From contig BQJM01000012.1 of NCBI GenBank assembly GCA_021604705.1, positions 1-42,597 of the forward strand: a DNA stretch of 42,597 nt, written 5' to 3'. This stretch comes from a marine bacterium B5-7. Lineage in GTDB: Bacteria; Pseudomonadota; Gammaproteobacteria; BQJM01. This document shows positions 16,509 to 25,517 of the stretch, one piece after another (positions within the stretch are counted from its first letter, which is position 1; every line of letters begins with the position of its first letter). The notes under the pieces are model-generated. The model saw nothing but the letters and a program-made list of their open reading frames with translations, searched no databases and was not told the DNA's origin. A program made the position numbers and the translations under genes.

Positions 16509-17540
16509 CTACGCAGTCGCAGCTTCAGATTCCATCGCGGCATCGTACTGACCCAAACATGCAAGGCCATTCAAACGTGCACGTTTGTAAAAGGCTTGTT
16601 GCGCCGCAGGTACATTCTCTACTTTACCCGCCCACGCTTTCAGTGTAGCTGCTTGCAGTGCACGACCATAAGAAAAACTAAGCGTCCAAGGTTTTGCTGT
16701 ATCAGACGCATTCATCGCATTCAAATGCGCGGTTGCCACTTCGTCAGATTGACCACCAGATAAGAAATTAATACTAGGCACTGCAGCTGGCACGGTGCGA
16801 CGTAGAATTTTCAAAGTTTCTTCTGCGACCGTTGTGACATCTGCTTGTGCTTTACACGTACTACCAGAAATCACCATGCTAGGTTTTAAAATCATACCTT
16901 CTAAGAAAATATTGTGCGCATACAAGGTTTCAAATACGGCTTGTAAAACTGCTTCTGTCGCTTCACGACAACGTTCTTGTGTATGCGTACCATCCATGAG
17001 AAGTTCAGGTTCCACGATAGGTACGATACCATTCGCCTGACAAATCGCCGCGTAATTCGCTAAGCCTTCTGCATTGGCGACAATCGCCGCACGTGTTGGG
17101 AATACATCACTGATGTTGATCACCGCACGCCATTTTGCAAAACGTGCCCCCTGTGCTTTATAGGCTTGCAAACGATCGCCTAAACCATCTAAACCTTGTG
17201 TGTATTTCTCGCCATCGCTGAAAGGCAAAGACTTAACACCTTTATCTACTTTAATACCTGGCACCATCCCTTTGCTCGCAAGCAATTCAGGAAATGGCGT
17301 ACCACTTTGTGTAGATTGCCCCAAGGTTTCTTCAAATAAAATAACGCCGTTAATATGCTCTTCTGCATCCGGTGTCGTAAACAATAATTCACGATAAGCT
17401 TGGCGACTTGCTTCGGTGGATTCTGTGTTAATTGTCGCAAAACGCTTGCCAATCGTTGGGGTCGATTCATCCGCAGCTAAAATCCCTTTGCCCGGGATAA
17501 GCATCGCATCGATCGTTGATAATAATTCAGCATGTGACAT
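16509..17540 (-). CDS. Fructose-bisphosphate aldolase, class I
   Basis: Cleaves fructose 1,6-bisphosphate to glyceraldehyde 3-phosphate and dihydroxyacetone phosphate by a Schiff-base mechanism. The 343-residue protein is of the animal/plant-like class I type: GILAADESTPTIGKRF near the N terminus (about 18-33), FAKWRAVI with a catalytic Lys near residue 137, LEGMILKPSMVISG with the Schiff-base Lys near residue 219, and the end-region FLSGGQSDEVATAHLNAMN and LSFSYGRALQ. AAAAGGAA lies eight bases before the ATG. It appears to be monocistronic. The C-terminal Tyr of animal enzymes is not present. Confidence 0.95.
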   Translation of the reverse strand: MSHAELLSTIDAMLIPGKGILAADESTPTIGKRFATINTESTEASRQAYRELLFTTPDAEEHINGVILFEETLGQSTQSGTPFPELLASKGMVPGIKVDKGVKSLPFSDGEKYTQGLDGLGDRLQAYKAQGARFAKWRAVINISDVFPTRAAIVANAEGLANYAAICQANGIVPIVEPELLMDGTHTQERCREATEAVLQAVFETLYAHNIFLEGMILKPSMVISGSTCKAQADVTTVAEETLKILRRTVPAAVPSINFLSGGQSDEVATAHLNAMNASDTAKPWTLSFSYGRALQAATLKAWAGKVENVPAAQQAFYKRARLNGLACLGQYDAAMESEAATA

Positions 17541-17602
17541 AACATATTCCTTTTTAGGTTCAGATTGCCGGTATTATACGGATTTTACGCTGCTTTTCTA
17601 GC

Positions 17603-18784
17603 CTACTGAGCATCCTGTGGTGTGCCTGCGCTGTATAATACCCACGTACCCAGCACACCCGCAATGGTTGATCCAGCAAGCACGCCCACGCGCATCATCA
17701 CCGACATAGACCAACTGTAATGTTCGAATGCGAGCACCCCGATAAACAAACTCATGGTAAATCCAATCCCACAAATTAAGGACATACCATACAACTGCGG
17801 CCAAGTAACTTTTTTAGGTAATTTACCCAAGCCAGTCTTCACCGCTAGCCATGTTGCGCCAAAAATACCAATTTGCTTACCCAGGACTAAACCCAGAATA
17901 ATCCCAACCGGTACACTATGCAGAAGGCCTGACCAAGCAAAATGTCGAAGATCAACACCAGCATTAGCAAATGCAAATGCCGGTAAAATCAAAAATACCA
18001 CCCAAGGGTGTAGATGATGTTCTAAACGACTTAAAGGGGAATGTTCATCATCATTCGGATTTTTTAAGGGTATGCTAAATGCCAAAATAACACCCGCGAT
18101 CGTTGGATGCAGCCCTGCTTGCAAAATGAAAAGCCACAAGAAAAATCCGACAATGACATACGGCGCATAATGCACAACACCGCGACGATTGATAACCCAC
18201 AATAATGCGATGCAACATAAACTCAACAATAAGAACACACGTGATATATGCGCACTATAAAACAAGGCAATCACAATAATGGCGCCCAAATCATCTAGAA
18301 TAGCCAAGGCAGTTAAAAACACTTTTAAGCTATCCGGAATCCGTGACTTTAAAATAGCGAGAATACCTAAGGCGAACGCAATATCCGTCGCAGTCGGGAT
18401 CGCCCAACCACGAATAGCCAGAACGTTATGATGATTAATACAAGCGTAAATTAAAGCTGGCACCAGCATACCACCAATCGCTGCAAATGCCGGTGTCATA
18501 ATCTTTTTAACCGAATTTAATTCGCCGACTAAGACTTCTCGTTTTAACTCTAAGCCTACCAAGAAAAAGAAAACCGTCATTAAACCATCGTTTACCCATA
18601 ACAAAAATGGCTCATCCACACCGGTGGCGCCAAGCTTTAAAGTAATATGTGTTTGTAAAATATGCTGGTAGATATGATGAAAAGGAGAATTGTCGAACAT
18701 GATCGCCAAGACCGCCGCAACAAATAGCATAATGCCACCCGCTGCTTCCATTTTCATAAATTCTTTAATCGTTCGAATTGCCAT
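17603..18784 (-). CDS. nhaA: Na+/H+ antiporter NhaA
   Basis: An inner-membrane antiporter exporting Na+ in exchange for two protons. The 393-residue protein has about 12 membrane segments. Recognisable stretches are FMKMEAAGGIMLFVAA (TM1 start), NDGLMTVFFFLVGLELKREVL (TM3 region), and ATDIAFALGILAIL (TM4). ALAILDDLGAIIVIALFY follows, in which the paired Asp residues of TM5 are the cation-binding site. The late segment ICGIGFTMSLFIGVLAF is also typical. GGAGTG precedes the ATG. A palindromic repeat lies directly upstream. Confidence 0.97.
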   Translation of the reverse strand: MAIRTIKEFMKMEAAGGIMLFVAAVLAIMFDNSPFHHIYQHILQTHITLKLGATGVDEPFLLWVNDGLMTVFFFLVGLELKREVLVGELNSVKKIMTPAFAAIGGMLVPALIYACINHHNVLAIRGWAIPTATDIAFALGILAILKSRIPDSLKVFLTALAILDDLGAIIVIALFYSAHISRVFLLLSLCCIALLWVINRRGVVHYAPYVIVGFFLWLFILQAGLHPTIAGVILAFSIPLKNPNDDEHSPLSRLEHHLHPWVVFLILPAFAFANAGVDLRHFAWSGLLHSVPVGIILGLVLGKQIGIFGATWLAVKTGLGKLPKKVTWPQLYGMSLICGIGFTMSLFIGVLAFEHYSWSMSVMMRVGVLAGSTIAGVLGTWVLYSAGTPQDAQ

Positions 18785-18807
18785 TGTTCACTCCATTATT
18801 TAAACAC

Positions 18808-18885
18808 TGTCATCCCAGAAATCGCGCAGCGATTATCTGGGATCTAGATTCCAGACATTTGCTAACGCAAATTCTGGAATGACAA
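18808..18885. repeat. Double-hairpin palindrome upstream of nhaA and downstream of dnaQ
   Basis: It opens TGTCATCCCAGA and closes TCTGGAATGACA. The second half is identical, apart from one base, to the second half of 16296-16376, while the first stem (ATCGCGCAGCGAT) differs. It sits between the divergent nhaA start and the dnaQ stop. Confidence 0.75.
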
Positions 18886-18889
18886 AAGC

Positions 18890-19564
18890 CTACCCCAAGA
18901 CATCTCGCAGATACGCGTCATGCGCCGCCTGCTCTGCCTCATCCGCCATTAATACTGTCAATTTCTCTGGTCGCTCCAACACAGCATGTTGCGCTTGATT
19001 CGTACTCTGCCGTGCTCGGTTAGAGGTCGCAAATAAATTTGCCTGGCCACCTGTCATCGCCAAATACACGCGTGCCAAAATTTCAGAATCTAATAAGGCG
19101 CCATGCAGCTCACGATGAGCATTATCCACACCATACCGCTTACAGAGTGCATCCAAACTATTACGCTGCCCTGGATGCATATCTCGCGCCATTGCCAAGG
19201 TGTCAATCACCTCGCAGTAATCTGTGATTTTATCATCACGCCCAGACAACAAATTCAATTCATGATTAATAAAACCCACATCGAATGGCGCATTATGAAT
19301 AATTAAGGTCGATCCTTTGACGTAATCAATGAAAGCATCAACAACATCAGAAAAACGTGGCTTGTCTCTTAGAAATTGACTGCTAATCCCATGCACCGCA
19401 AGCGCGCCAGTATCAATCTCTCGATCGGGATTAATATATTGATGATAATCGTTTTCTTGAATGCGGCGGTCAACCATCTCCACGCAACCAATTTCAATAA
19501 TGCGATGACCATCTTTAGGTGCTAGGCCCGTCGTCTCAGTATCTAAAATTACGTAACGCATCAT
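18890..19564 (-). CDS. dnaQ: DNA polymerase III epsilon subunit (3'-5' proofreading exonuclease)
   Basis: The proofreading subunit of the replicative polymerase core. The three exonuclease motifs are present: [10 protein letters not shown] (Exo I, residues 5-14), [16 protein letters not shown] (Exo II, about 93-108) and [19 protein letters not shown] (Exo IIIe, HxAxxD type, about 150-168). The C-terminal tail that binds the polymerase alpha subunit is short but present. Length 224. The start overlaps the rnhA stop by four bases, so the two are co-translated; in E. coli rnhA and dnaQ are divergent instead. Confidence 0.95.
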   Translation of the reverse strand: MMRYVILDTETTGLAPKDGHRIIEIGCVEMVDRRIQENDYHQYINPDREIDTGALAVHGISSQFLRDKPRFSDVVDAFIDYVKGSTLIIHNAPFDVGFINHELNLLSGRDDKITDYCEVIDTLAMARDMHPGQRNSLDALCKRYGVDNAHRELHGALLDSEILARVYLAMTGGQANLFATSNRARQSTNQAQHAVLERPEKLTVLMADEAEQAAHDAYLRDVLG

Positions 19565-20001
19565 AGTCCCTTATCTATCGCTTCTGTCGCCAGTTGATCG
19601 ACAATTTCATTTTCACGATGACCGCTGTGGCCTTTTACCCAATGCCAGCTAATCTCATGTTGTTTAATCACCACATCTAACTGTTCCCATAAATCTTTAT
19701 TTTTAACCGGTTTTTTACTTGCTGTTTTCCAACCACGTTTTTTCCACTGTTCCATCCATTCGGTGACACCACGTCGTAGATATTCAGAATCCGTTGTTAA
19801 ATCAACAACAGATGGTTTTGTTAACGCGCGCAATCCTTCAATCGCCGCCATCATTTCCATACGATTATTCGTTGTTTCAGGATCAGCGCCTGATAGTGGT
19901 TTTTCTTTGCCTTGACAACGCAACAATGCTCCCCAACCACCCGGGCCAGGATTTCCGCGACATGCGCCATCAGTAAAAATTTCAACGTGGGGTTTCACCA
20001 T
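19561..20001 (-). CDS. rnhA: Ribonuclease HI
   Basis: Removes RNA from RNA-DNA hybrids. The 146-residue protein has the catalytic carboxylates in their standard places: [19 protein letters not shown] (Asp about residue 10), [13 protein letters not shown] (Glu about 48), [11 protein letters not shown] (Asp about 70), and [15 protein letters not shown] with the final Asp and the flexible His loop. It stops within the dnaQ start (ATGA overlap). Confidence 0.97.
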   Translation of the reverse strand: MVKPHVEIFTDGACRGNPGPGGWGALLRCQGKEKPLSGADPETTNNRMEMMAAIEGLRALTKPSVVDLTTDSEYLRRGVTEWMEQWKKRGWKTASKKPVKNKDLWEQLDVVIKQHEISWHWVKGHSGHRENEIVDQLATEAIDKGL

Positions 20002-20198
20002 ACTTAATCAACCCGAAAAGGCACGTCTGAACATCCCATCTTGCTATTATCTTTTAACGTTTTTCCCACAAAAAACACGCAAAATACAATAAGTATTCCT
20101 TCCATTTTTTTCGGTCAAAACGTCAAAATATAACAACAAGCTGGGCGCTCAGCTAATGCTAATGCTTCATCCCATTTTCAAACTCAAAACCTGCCTTT

Positions 20199-20888
20199 TC
20201 AGGTTGATTGAGTATATTTCAATATACCATTATCTAATACTAACTTAGGGGCAACAAACGCTGTATGCAACGTATTAAGTGGCACCACATGTTTTTTAAA
20301 AATCGTGACATTCACTGCGCCAAACGCAGGCCATAATACACGTCCAATCCATTCCAGCGGTTTTAAGCGATCTAACCATGATTCACGCTGGCAATACGGC
20401 CGATAAAAAATCGTTTGATGAAAAACAATCTCACCTGACAAGGGTTGCAAAAACTTACGTACTTGCCACCCACAAAACCGTTTGCCCAATTTAGCACGCG
20501 CCATCTGCCACAAACTACAGCGATTATACGTCAACAATATCAGTAAACCATCTGGTGCGCACACACGATGTCCTTCAGTCACTGCGGTTAATGGGCAATC
20601 AGCCGTTTCCAACATATGCTGCAAACACACCACATCAAATACATCGTGGGTGAAGGGTAAAGTGTCTGACTGCATGACGCAATCTGTACACGATGTTTTT
20701 GTTGGGGTAGCCCGTTTAACACAGGAAACTATTTGCTCAGGTAGAGGTGTGATCGCAGATTCATTGAGCCACAGTGCCGACTCAACCCAACGATCTGCTA
20801 AAAATTGTTGCAGAATTTGCTGTTCCGCACGCAATACGCGTCGGCCTAGTGGCGATTGTGTCCAAGCTTGGCTGCAGTTTTTCTCCAT
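20199..20888 (-). CDS. SAM-dependent methyltransferase-like protein (YafS type)
   Basis: A class I methyltransferase-like protein at the position where gammaproteobacteria carry yafS next to gloB and rnhA. The motif LPFTHDVFDVVCLQHMLE (about 90-107) is the post-motif II/III stretch of the Methyltransf_11 fold, and the following ALRVCAPDG-like turn fits. The glycine-rich SAM-binding motif I is poorly conserved (about residues 38-45), so activity is uncertain. The ATG at 20888 (MEKN) is preferred; an in-frame GTG at 20906 would add six residues. It is divergent from gloB, sharing a 47-base intergenic region. Confidence 0.75.
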   Translation of the reverse strand: MEKNCSQAWTQSPLGRRVLRAEQQILQQFLADRWVESALWLNESAITPLPEQIVSCVKRATPTKTSCTDCVMQSDTLPFTHDVFDVVCLQHMLETADCPLTAVTEGHRVCAPDGLLILLTYNRCSLWQMARAKLGKRFCGWQVRKFLQPLSGEIVFHQTIFYRPYCQRESWLDRLKPLEWIGRVLWPAFGAVNVTIFKKHVVPLNTLHTAFVAPKLVLDNGILKYTQST

Positions 20889-20935
20889 TACGCTATAATC
20901 CTTCACTCTCTATCTGAAGTCCAGGTTACCAGTGC

Positions 20936-21712
20936 ATGAACGAACAAATCCTTCCCATCCCAGCTTTCCAAGATAATTACCTCTGGTTAATGGTAGATGG
21001 CCGAGGCCATGCTGCTATTGTCGATCCTGGTGATGCCGCGCCGGTACAAGCTTTTTTACAAGCCCATCAGTTACAACTGTCTGCCATTCTTGTGACACAT
21101 CATCATGCCGATCACATCGGTGGTGTAGCAACATTGCAACAAGCAACCGGTGCTACCGTGTATGCCCCCAAAGATATTGCGCTGCCACATGTTGATGTGG
21201 TTTGCCAACATGGTGACAGCATCACGGTCTTAGGACAAACCCTCGATGTGCTAGCTGTCCCTGCACACACATTAGATCATATTGCCTACACAGGACATGT
21301 TTTCGGTATGCCCCGTTTATTTTGTGGCGACACCTTATTCTCTTGCGGTTGTGGTCGTTTATTTGAAGGCACTGCACGACAATTATATGCAGCGTTACAA
21401 TTATTTTCAGATTTAGATGATGACACACTCGTTTATTGCGCGCATGAATATACCACAGCGAATATTCGGTTTGCGTTACAAGTCGAGCCAGATAACCCAG
21501 CGTTAAAAGAGTATCAGCAACATGTTAGCGCATTACGGACTAAGAACACCCCCAGCCTACCAAGCACTATTGGCCTAGAAAAACAGGTAAACCCCTTTAT
21601 GCGTTGCCATCTAGATAACATTCAAGAAACTGTGCGCACACATGCGGACAAACAACTCGATAGTGAAATTAGCGTACTTGCTGCATTACGCACCTGGAAG
21701 GATACCGCATGA
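20936..21712 (+). CDS. gloB: Hydroxyacylglutathione hydrolase (glyoxalase II)
   Basis: Hydrolyses S-lactoylglutathione to lactate and glutathione, the second step of methylglyoxal detoxification. The 258-residue protein has the metallo-beta-lactamase metal site THHHADHIGG (about 54-63), further ligands in VPAHTLDHIAY and FCGDTLFSCGCGRLFEG, and HEYT near residue 170. The glutathione-binding C-terminal region is recognisable in KQVNPFMRC. It overlaps mltD by four bases (ATGA). Confidence 0.96.
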   Translation: MNEQILPIPAFQDNYLWLMVDGRGHAAIVDPGDAAPVQAFLQAHQLQLSAILVTHHHADHIGGVATLQQATGATVYAPKDIALPHVDVVCQHGDSITVLGQTLDVLAVPAHTLDHIAYTGHVFGMPRLFCGDTLFSCGCGRLFEGTARQLYAALQLFSDLDDDTLVYCAHEYTTANIRFALQVEPDNPALKEYQQHVSALRTKNTPSLPSTIGLEKQVNPFMRCHLDNIQETVRTHADKQLDSEISVLAALRTWKDTA

Positions 21713-23154
21713 AAACACGTTGGTTATTCCTCCCCTTTATTTTATTGTCATGGTGTTGTCACATCGCCTATGCGGAATTCTATTTCGATGACAGCGACAA
21801 CATTTGGAATGACATGCGTGACAATTTCAGCTTGCCGGAAGCCACGCGTCAACCTGCCGTCCAAAAACAAATTAATTGGTATCAACATCATCCTCACGTC
21901 TTATATCGCGTCACGACAAAAGCCAAACCTTTTTTGTATTTCGTTTATCATCAAGTCACCGAACGTGACATGCCCGCTGAGATTGCCTTGGTACCCATTT
22001 TAGAAAGTGGCTACGATCCTTTTGCTTATTCTGGCGCAGGTGCTGCGGGTATTTGGCAAATGATGCCAGGCACTGCATCCGGTTACGGGATTAAACAAAA
22101 TTGGTGGTATGACGGTCGTCGTGATGTATTTGCCGCGACGAATGCTGCGCTCAGTTATTTAGCTTATCTCAATCACATATTTCACGGGAATTGGTTACTC
22201 AGTATTGCGGCCTATGATGCGGGTGAAGGCACCATTTTGCGCGCAATTCGTCGCAATAAGAAACTAGGTTTACCCACCGATTTTTGGCATTTAAAATTAC
22301 CATCAGAAACACAAACTTATGTACCACGCTTACTCGCATTGGCTGCCATTATCGATAATGCAGAAGAATATCATGTAGATTTACCGCATGTGGCTAACCA
22401 GCCTTACTTAGAAAAAGTCACGCTGAAAAAACAAATCAGTTTAGCGGTAGCTGCACAATTAGCAGGTTTATCCGTAACAGAGATGTATCACCTAAACCCA
22501 GGTTACAACCGTTGGGCGACAGCCCCCAAGGGACCGTATTATTTGGTACTACCTTTGCCTAATGTGGATCGTTTTCGTGAACGCCTGCGTCACTTGCCGG
22601 ACGATAAACGCATTACCTGGGAACGCCATGAAGTTGCGCACGGAGAAACGCTGGGCAGCATTGCGATACAATATCACGCCTCAGTGAAAACCTTAAAGCA
22701 AGTAAATCAATTAAAGTCTGATAATATCCGTGAGAAACAAACACTGTTAATTCCAAAAGATACCAAAAGCATGAACCGCGCTGTGATTAAAGCAACCAAA
22801 AAATATTTTGGGAATAAGTCCTCACACGCTGGACCCAAGCAGGTCACACATACAGTCAAATCTGGCGACAGCCTTTGGAAAATTGCTAAGAAATACGGTG
22901 TGAAGATTTCACAAATTCAGTTCTGGAATCAATTAAAGTTGCACCAAGAAGTACAACCCGGTAAGAAACTGGTGATGTGGAAAAAACATCGCACGCCGAA
23001 AGTCACGCAAGTCACTTACACGGTTAAAGCCGGTGATTCGCTATGGTCTATCGCGCACTTACATCATATTCCACTCGCGAAGTTAAAAGCCTGGAATCAC
23101 ATCCACGATAAAACCGTGGTCCATCCTGGGGATAAATTAATTATTCAATTATGA
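21709..23154 (+). CDS. mltD: Membrane-bound lytic transglycosylase D with three LysM repeats
   Basis: Cleaves the MurNAc-GlcNAc bond of peptidoglycan with formation of anhydro-MurNAc. The 481-residue protein starts with a signal peptide (cleavage after AYA, about residue 22; the CC pair does not make a convincing lipobox). The SLT domain (about 88-240) has PILESGYDPFAYSGAGAAG, with the catalytic Glu, then IWQMMPGTA and a late SIAAYDAGEG. Three LysM domains follow at about 309-350, 380-427 and 436-481, each with a GDSLWKIA-like or GETLGSIA-like motif. It is co-transcribed with gloB. Confidence 0.95.
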   Translation: MKTRWLFLPFILLSWCCHIAYAEFYFDDSDNIWNDMRDNFSLPEATRQPAVQKQINWYQHHPHVLYRVTTKAKPFLYFVYHQVTERDMPAEIALVPILESGYDPFAYSGAGAAGIWQMMPGTASGYGIKQNWWYDGRRDVFAATNAALSYLAYLNHIFHGNWLLSIAAYDAGEGTILRAIRRNKKLGLPTDFWHLKLPSETQTYVPRLLALAAIIDNAEEYHVDLPHVANQPYLEKVTLKKQISLAVAAQLAGLSVTEMYHLNPGYNRWATAPKGPYYLVLPLPNVDRFRERLRHLPDDKRITWERHEVAHGETLGSIAIQYHASVKTLKQVNQLKSDNIREKQTLLIPKDTKSMNRAVIKATKKYFGNKSSHAGPKQVTHTVKSGDSLWKIAKKYGVKISQIQFWNQLKLHQEVQPGKKLVMWKKHRTPKVTQVTYTVKAGDSLWSIAHLHHIPLAKLKAWNHIHDKTVVHPGDKLIIQL

Positions 23155-23216
23155 GTTTTATGAAGGCTTCCTACACGTTGCTAAGATGAACTCAAACAAT
23201 CGATGGGAAAAAGACA

Positions 23217-24587
23217 ATGCTGAACACAGGATCTTGGACAGAAAAAGAAAAATCGCCCCACGTACCGGCCATACAATTCACGCATGAAAGTGATACCTTT
23301 GAAGCCAGAGGCTTTGACTCTCTTACTGGAAAAGCCTCGCTTTTTTCGTTTGATTCAAATAGAAAACGTCATATATACGAAGGACAGCCACAGACGGCGA
23401 AAGCTCAAGCCGAGAAAAAAAACGAGGCGATCAAAAGGAACAGCGGTATCGTCATGTATGTGGATGATGCTGATGTCCCCACACATGCAACACTACATAA
23501 ACCGACAGAAAATCCAGAAAACAAACGTTTCATCGCTAATGTCGATCAGTTACCGCCTTACGGTAGCGAACCAACGATGCGCTATTACAAATACACCGCC
23601 ATCCGAACAACAGAACAACGAAACAAAGATGCTGAAAAATACCTTCATCCCATCTTGCTCGATAGCACCTGGGGTTGCCTCTCCATCAATCAAGGATTAT
23701 TTTCTTGGGGAATGTTGATTGAAAATGCCATCCACACAACAGGCCACGCCTTGGATGTAACAGGCATCATGGGCCCCGTCGGTATGGGGCTGGCGCTGTT
23801 TATCGGTTTAGCTTACCTACTCCGTGAAATTGGGGCTTATCACACAACAACGGGCAAGTACCCTAATCAACACGCTTTATTGGCCATTGCAGGACAAGCG
23901 CTAGCCATCACGACAGAAATGCTCTTGATCAATGGCGGCTTGTTTATCAGCATGCATGTGCTGTTTCCATTATTGATGCAAACCGCAGCCTTCGTACCAT
24001 ACGCTCCTTTAGCGCACTTGGTGTTGGCAACTGCTTTTGCGCTGACCGTGGGACTCACACATGCCCTCTTTTGTTATCTTCGGGATAGCCGTATGGCTAT
24101 GGACATGAACCAACAATTGGATAGCAAGATCTACGCGAAACAAGCGCTCAGAAATTTTCTGTCTGCCTTTGTCTCTGCTTTACTACTCTATACCGCCGCA
24201 AATCTACTCCTAATGTGGGGCACAAAGCATGCAATCCACTTCCTTGAAATGGCGATTGTTGGCTCAACACTACCTGCTGTCGGCAGTTATTTCATGAATA
24301 AAGCATTCACATGGAATACCTATACAGGGAAATGTGAGTCACAAGCAGACAAAAAAGGGGAAAAAGTGGGTGGATATGCTTTATCAGAAAGCCGTGACAT
24401 TGGCGAAAATTCCACTTCCAGTGTACCGCATCAAGCTTTCTTCTCAACATTTTTGCATGTGGCTGAAGAACAGCGGCCACAAATAGGTAACGGTGATGAT
24501 AATCCGGCGGTGACCGAAGAAGATCGCGATTTTTCCCTAGCGAAATACTCATTGGAGCGTCGCTGGTTGACGCCAACACCACCTTAA
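23217..24587 (+). CDS. Unrecognised 456-residue multi-pass membrane protein
   Basis: No family is recognised. GGGAAA lies 6-9 bases before the ATG. The first about 155 residues are hydrophilic and charged. About five hydrophobic segments follow, roughly at 160-182, 184-205, 219-245, 250-285 and 308-365 (AFVSALLLYTAANLLLMWG among them). The last about 90 residues are hydrophilic again. The architecture of soluble head, central membrane bundle and soluble tail, without a signal peptide, resembles the unknown protein at 3388-5010 in style, although I see no clear sequence match. It converges on the flavin reductase gene with a four-base overlap and marks the boundary between the housekeeping region and the polyketide cluster. 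Confidence 0.6.
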   Translation: MLNTGSWTEKEKSPHVPAIQFTHESDTFEARGFDSLTGKASLFSFDSNRKRHIYEGQPQTAKAQAEKKNEAIKRNSGIVMYVDDADVPTHATLHKPTENPENKRFIANVDQLPPYGSEPTMRYYKYTAIRTTEQRNKDAEKYLHPILLDSTWGCLSINQGLFSWGMLIENAIHTTGHALDVTGIMGPVGMGLALFIGLAYLLREIGAYHTTTGKYPNQHALLAIAGQALAITTEMLLINGGLFISMHVLFPLLMQTAAFVPYAPLAHLVLATAFALTVGLTHALFCYLRDSRMAMDMNQQLDSKIYAKQALRNFLSAFVSALLLYTAANLLLMWGTKHAIHFLEMAIVGSTLPAVGSYFMNKAFTWNTYTGKCESQADKKGEKVGGYALSESRDIGENSTSSVPHQAFFSTFLHVAEEQRPQIGNGDDNPAVTEEDRDFSLAKYSLERRWLTPTPP

Positions 24588-25267
24588 ACATCACTAAAAA
24601 ATTTCACCTCCTCAGATTGGAAATGGTCCGAAAAATAGCTAAGTAACTTTTCTTGTAAATATCTAGAACCCGCAAAATAACAATGAATCTTTACAAATTG
24701 TTTTTTAAACATCAAACAACGCTCAAGAATATCAGCGACTCTTGTTTCTTTAAAAATAGAAAAATTAGGGTAGCTACGCTCCCAGTCGATAAACGTATCC
24801 TTTAAGTAATCAGTATCCTTTTCTGTTACATACCAAATTAATTTAGTCGGTAGGCCATTAGAGTGCTTAAAAAAATCAAAGACTGGCTTATGAGCCGCCA
24901 CACCCAGACCTTCAGCAATAAAGATACTAGGAATTTCTGGGTTCGGTATATATGGCTTTCCGAAAGGCCCTGAAATCAGTGCTCGGCCATTTTTTGTTAT
25001 ATTCGCTATCATTTCCTTGTTTCTGACAGATAGTCTAACATGAATATCTATGGTGCCAATTTCATTAGGTACGTTAGTCACAGAAAAAGGCTTCGAAAGA
25101 CTATTACTACAGCAGAGCTTACAATATTGCCCCAGACCATGAAGAATTCGAGCGTGCAAAGATTCCGGTTTAAAACGAATCTCTACAATATTTTCCGTAA
25201 GTTGCACCACGTGTACAGGCTCGTAGAAACATGCATTATTTTTTGAATAAAGTAAATCATCAGGCAC
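24584..25267 (-). CDS. Fre/LuxG-like NAD(P)H:flavin reductase of the polyketide cluster
   Basis: A ferredoxin-reductase-fold protein without a 2Fe-2S domain, matching the length and order of E. coli Fre. It has GLGQYCKLC (flavin domain, about 44-52), SKPFSVTNVPNEIG (corresponding to KPFSMAS-P-E in Fre), ISGPFGKPYI, the nucleotide-binding FIAEGLGVAAHKP, and YFAGSRYLQEKLL followed by a terminal FFSDV. The GTG at 25267 is chosen because GGAGGG lies nine bases upstream; an in-frame TTG at 25291 precedes that site. Fre/LuxG enzymes supply free reduced FMN, which is what the luciferase-like domain in the terminal PKS protein needs. It could alternatively serve the P450. It is the last minus-strand gene of the cluster. 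Confidence 0.7.
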   Translation of the reverse strand: MPDDLLYSKNNACFYEPVHVVQLTENIVEIRFKPESLHARILHGLGQYCKLCCSNSLSKPFSVTNVPNEIGTIDIHVRLSVRNKEMIANITKNGRALISGPFGKPYIPNPEIPSIFIAEGLGVAAHKPVFDFFKHSNGLPTKLIWYVTEKDTDYLKDTFIDWERSYPNFSIFKETRVADILERCLMFKKQFVKIHCYFAGSRYLQEKLLSYFSDHFQSEEVKFFSDV

Positions 25268-25315
25268 AATCAAACACCCTCCACTAACCAATCAAGTGCC
25301 AATTTAATCATTGAC

Positions 25316-25329
25316 ACAGATATATCTGT
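25316..25329. promoter_or_regulatory. Perfect 14-base palindrome in the flavin-reductase/P450 divergent region
   Basis: ACAGATATATCTGT is a perfect dyad located 49 bases upstream of the flavin reductase start and about 190 bases upstream of the P450. It is a plausible operator for a dimeric regulator; no regulator gene is in the window. The rest of the 250-base intergenic region shows no gene. Confidence 0.35.
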
Positions 25330-25427
25330 CACCAATGAAATGTAAATCTGGGTATCTCATCAAGCGGTCATCTGCTCATGTGCGCCCAACAATCAAAAGT
25401 ATATATGATTACTCACCAAAAGTTAGG

Positions 25428-25456
25428 TTGACTTTCAAAATTCTTTAGAGTAAAAA
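25428..25456 (+). promoter_or_regulatory. Candidate promoter of the P450 gene
   Basis: TTGACT (25428-25433) is separated by 17 bases from TAAAAA (25451-25456), 61 bases before the ATG. The -10 hexamer is weak. CAGGAG precedes the ATG at 25518. Confidence 0.35.
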
Positions 25457-25517
25457 CTGAAATTCGGCAATTAGTTTTTTTCTAACTGCCCATAACGCAT
25501 CAATACAGGAGTTTCGT

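Noticed and set aside
16470-16763. 97-residue plus-strand frame opposite the aldolase gene
   Set aside because: It is antisense to the conserved class I aldolase, and its Arg/Cys-rich composition is typical of a shadow frame.
24584-25267. Ferredoxin reductase with its own iron-sulfur centre for the P450
   Set aside because: No CxxxxCxxC-type plant ferredoxin motif exists in the protein. Its length and motif order fit Fre/LuxG.
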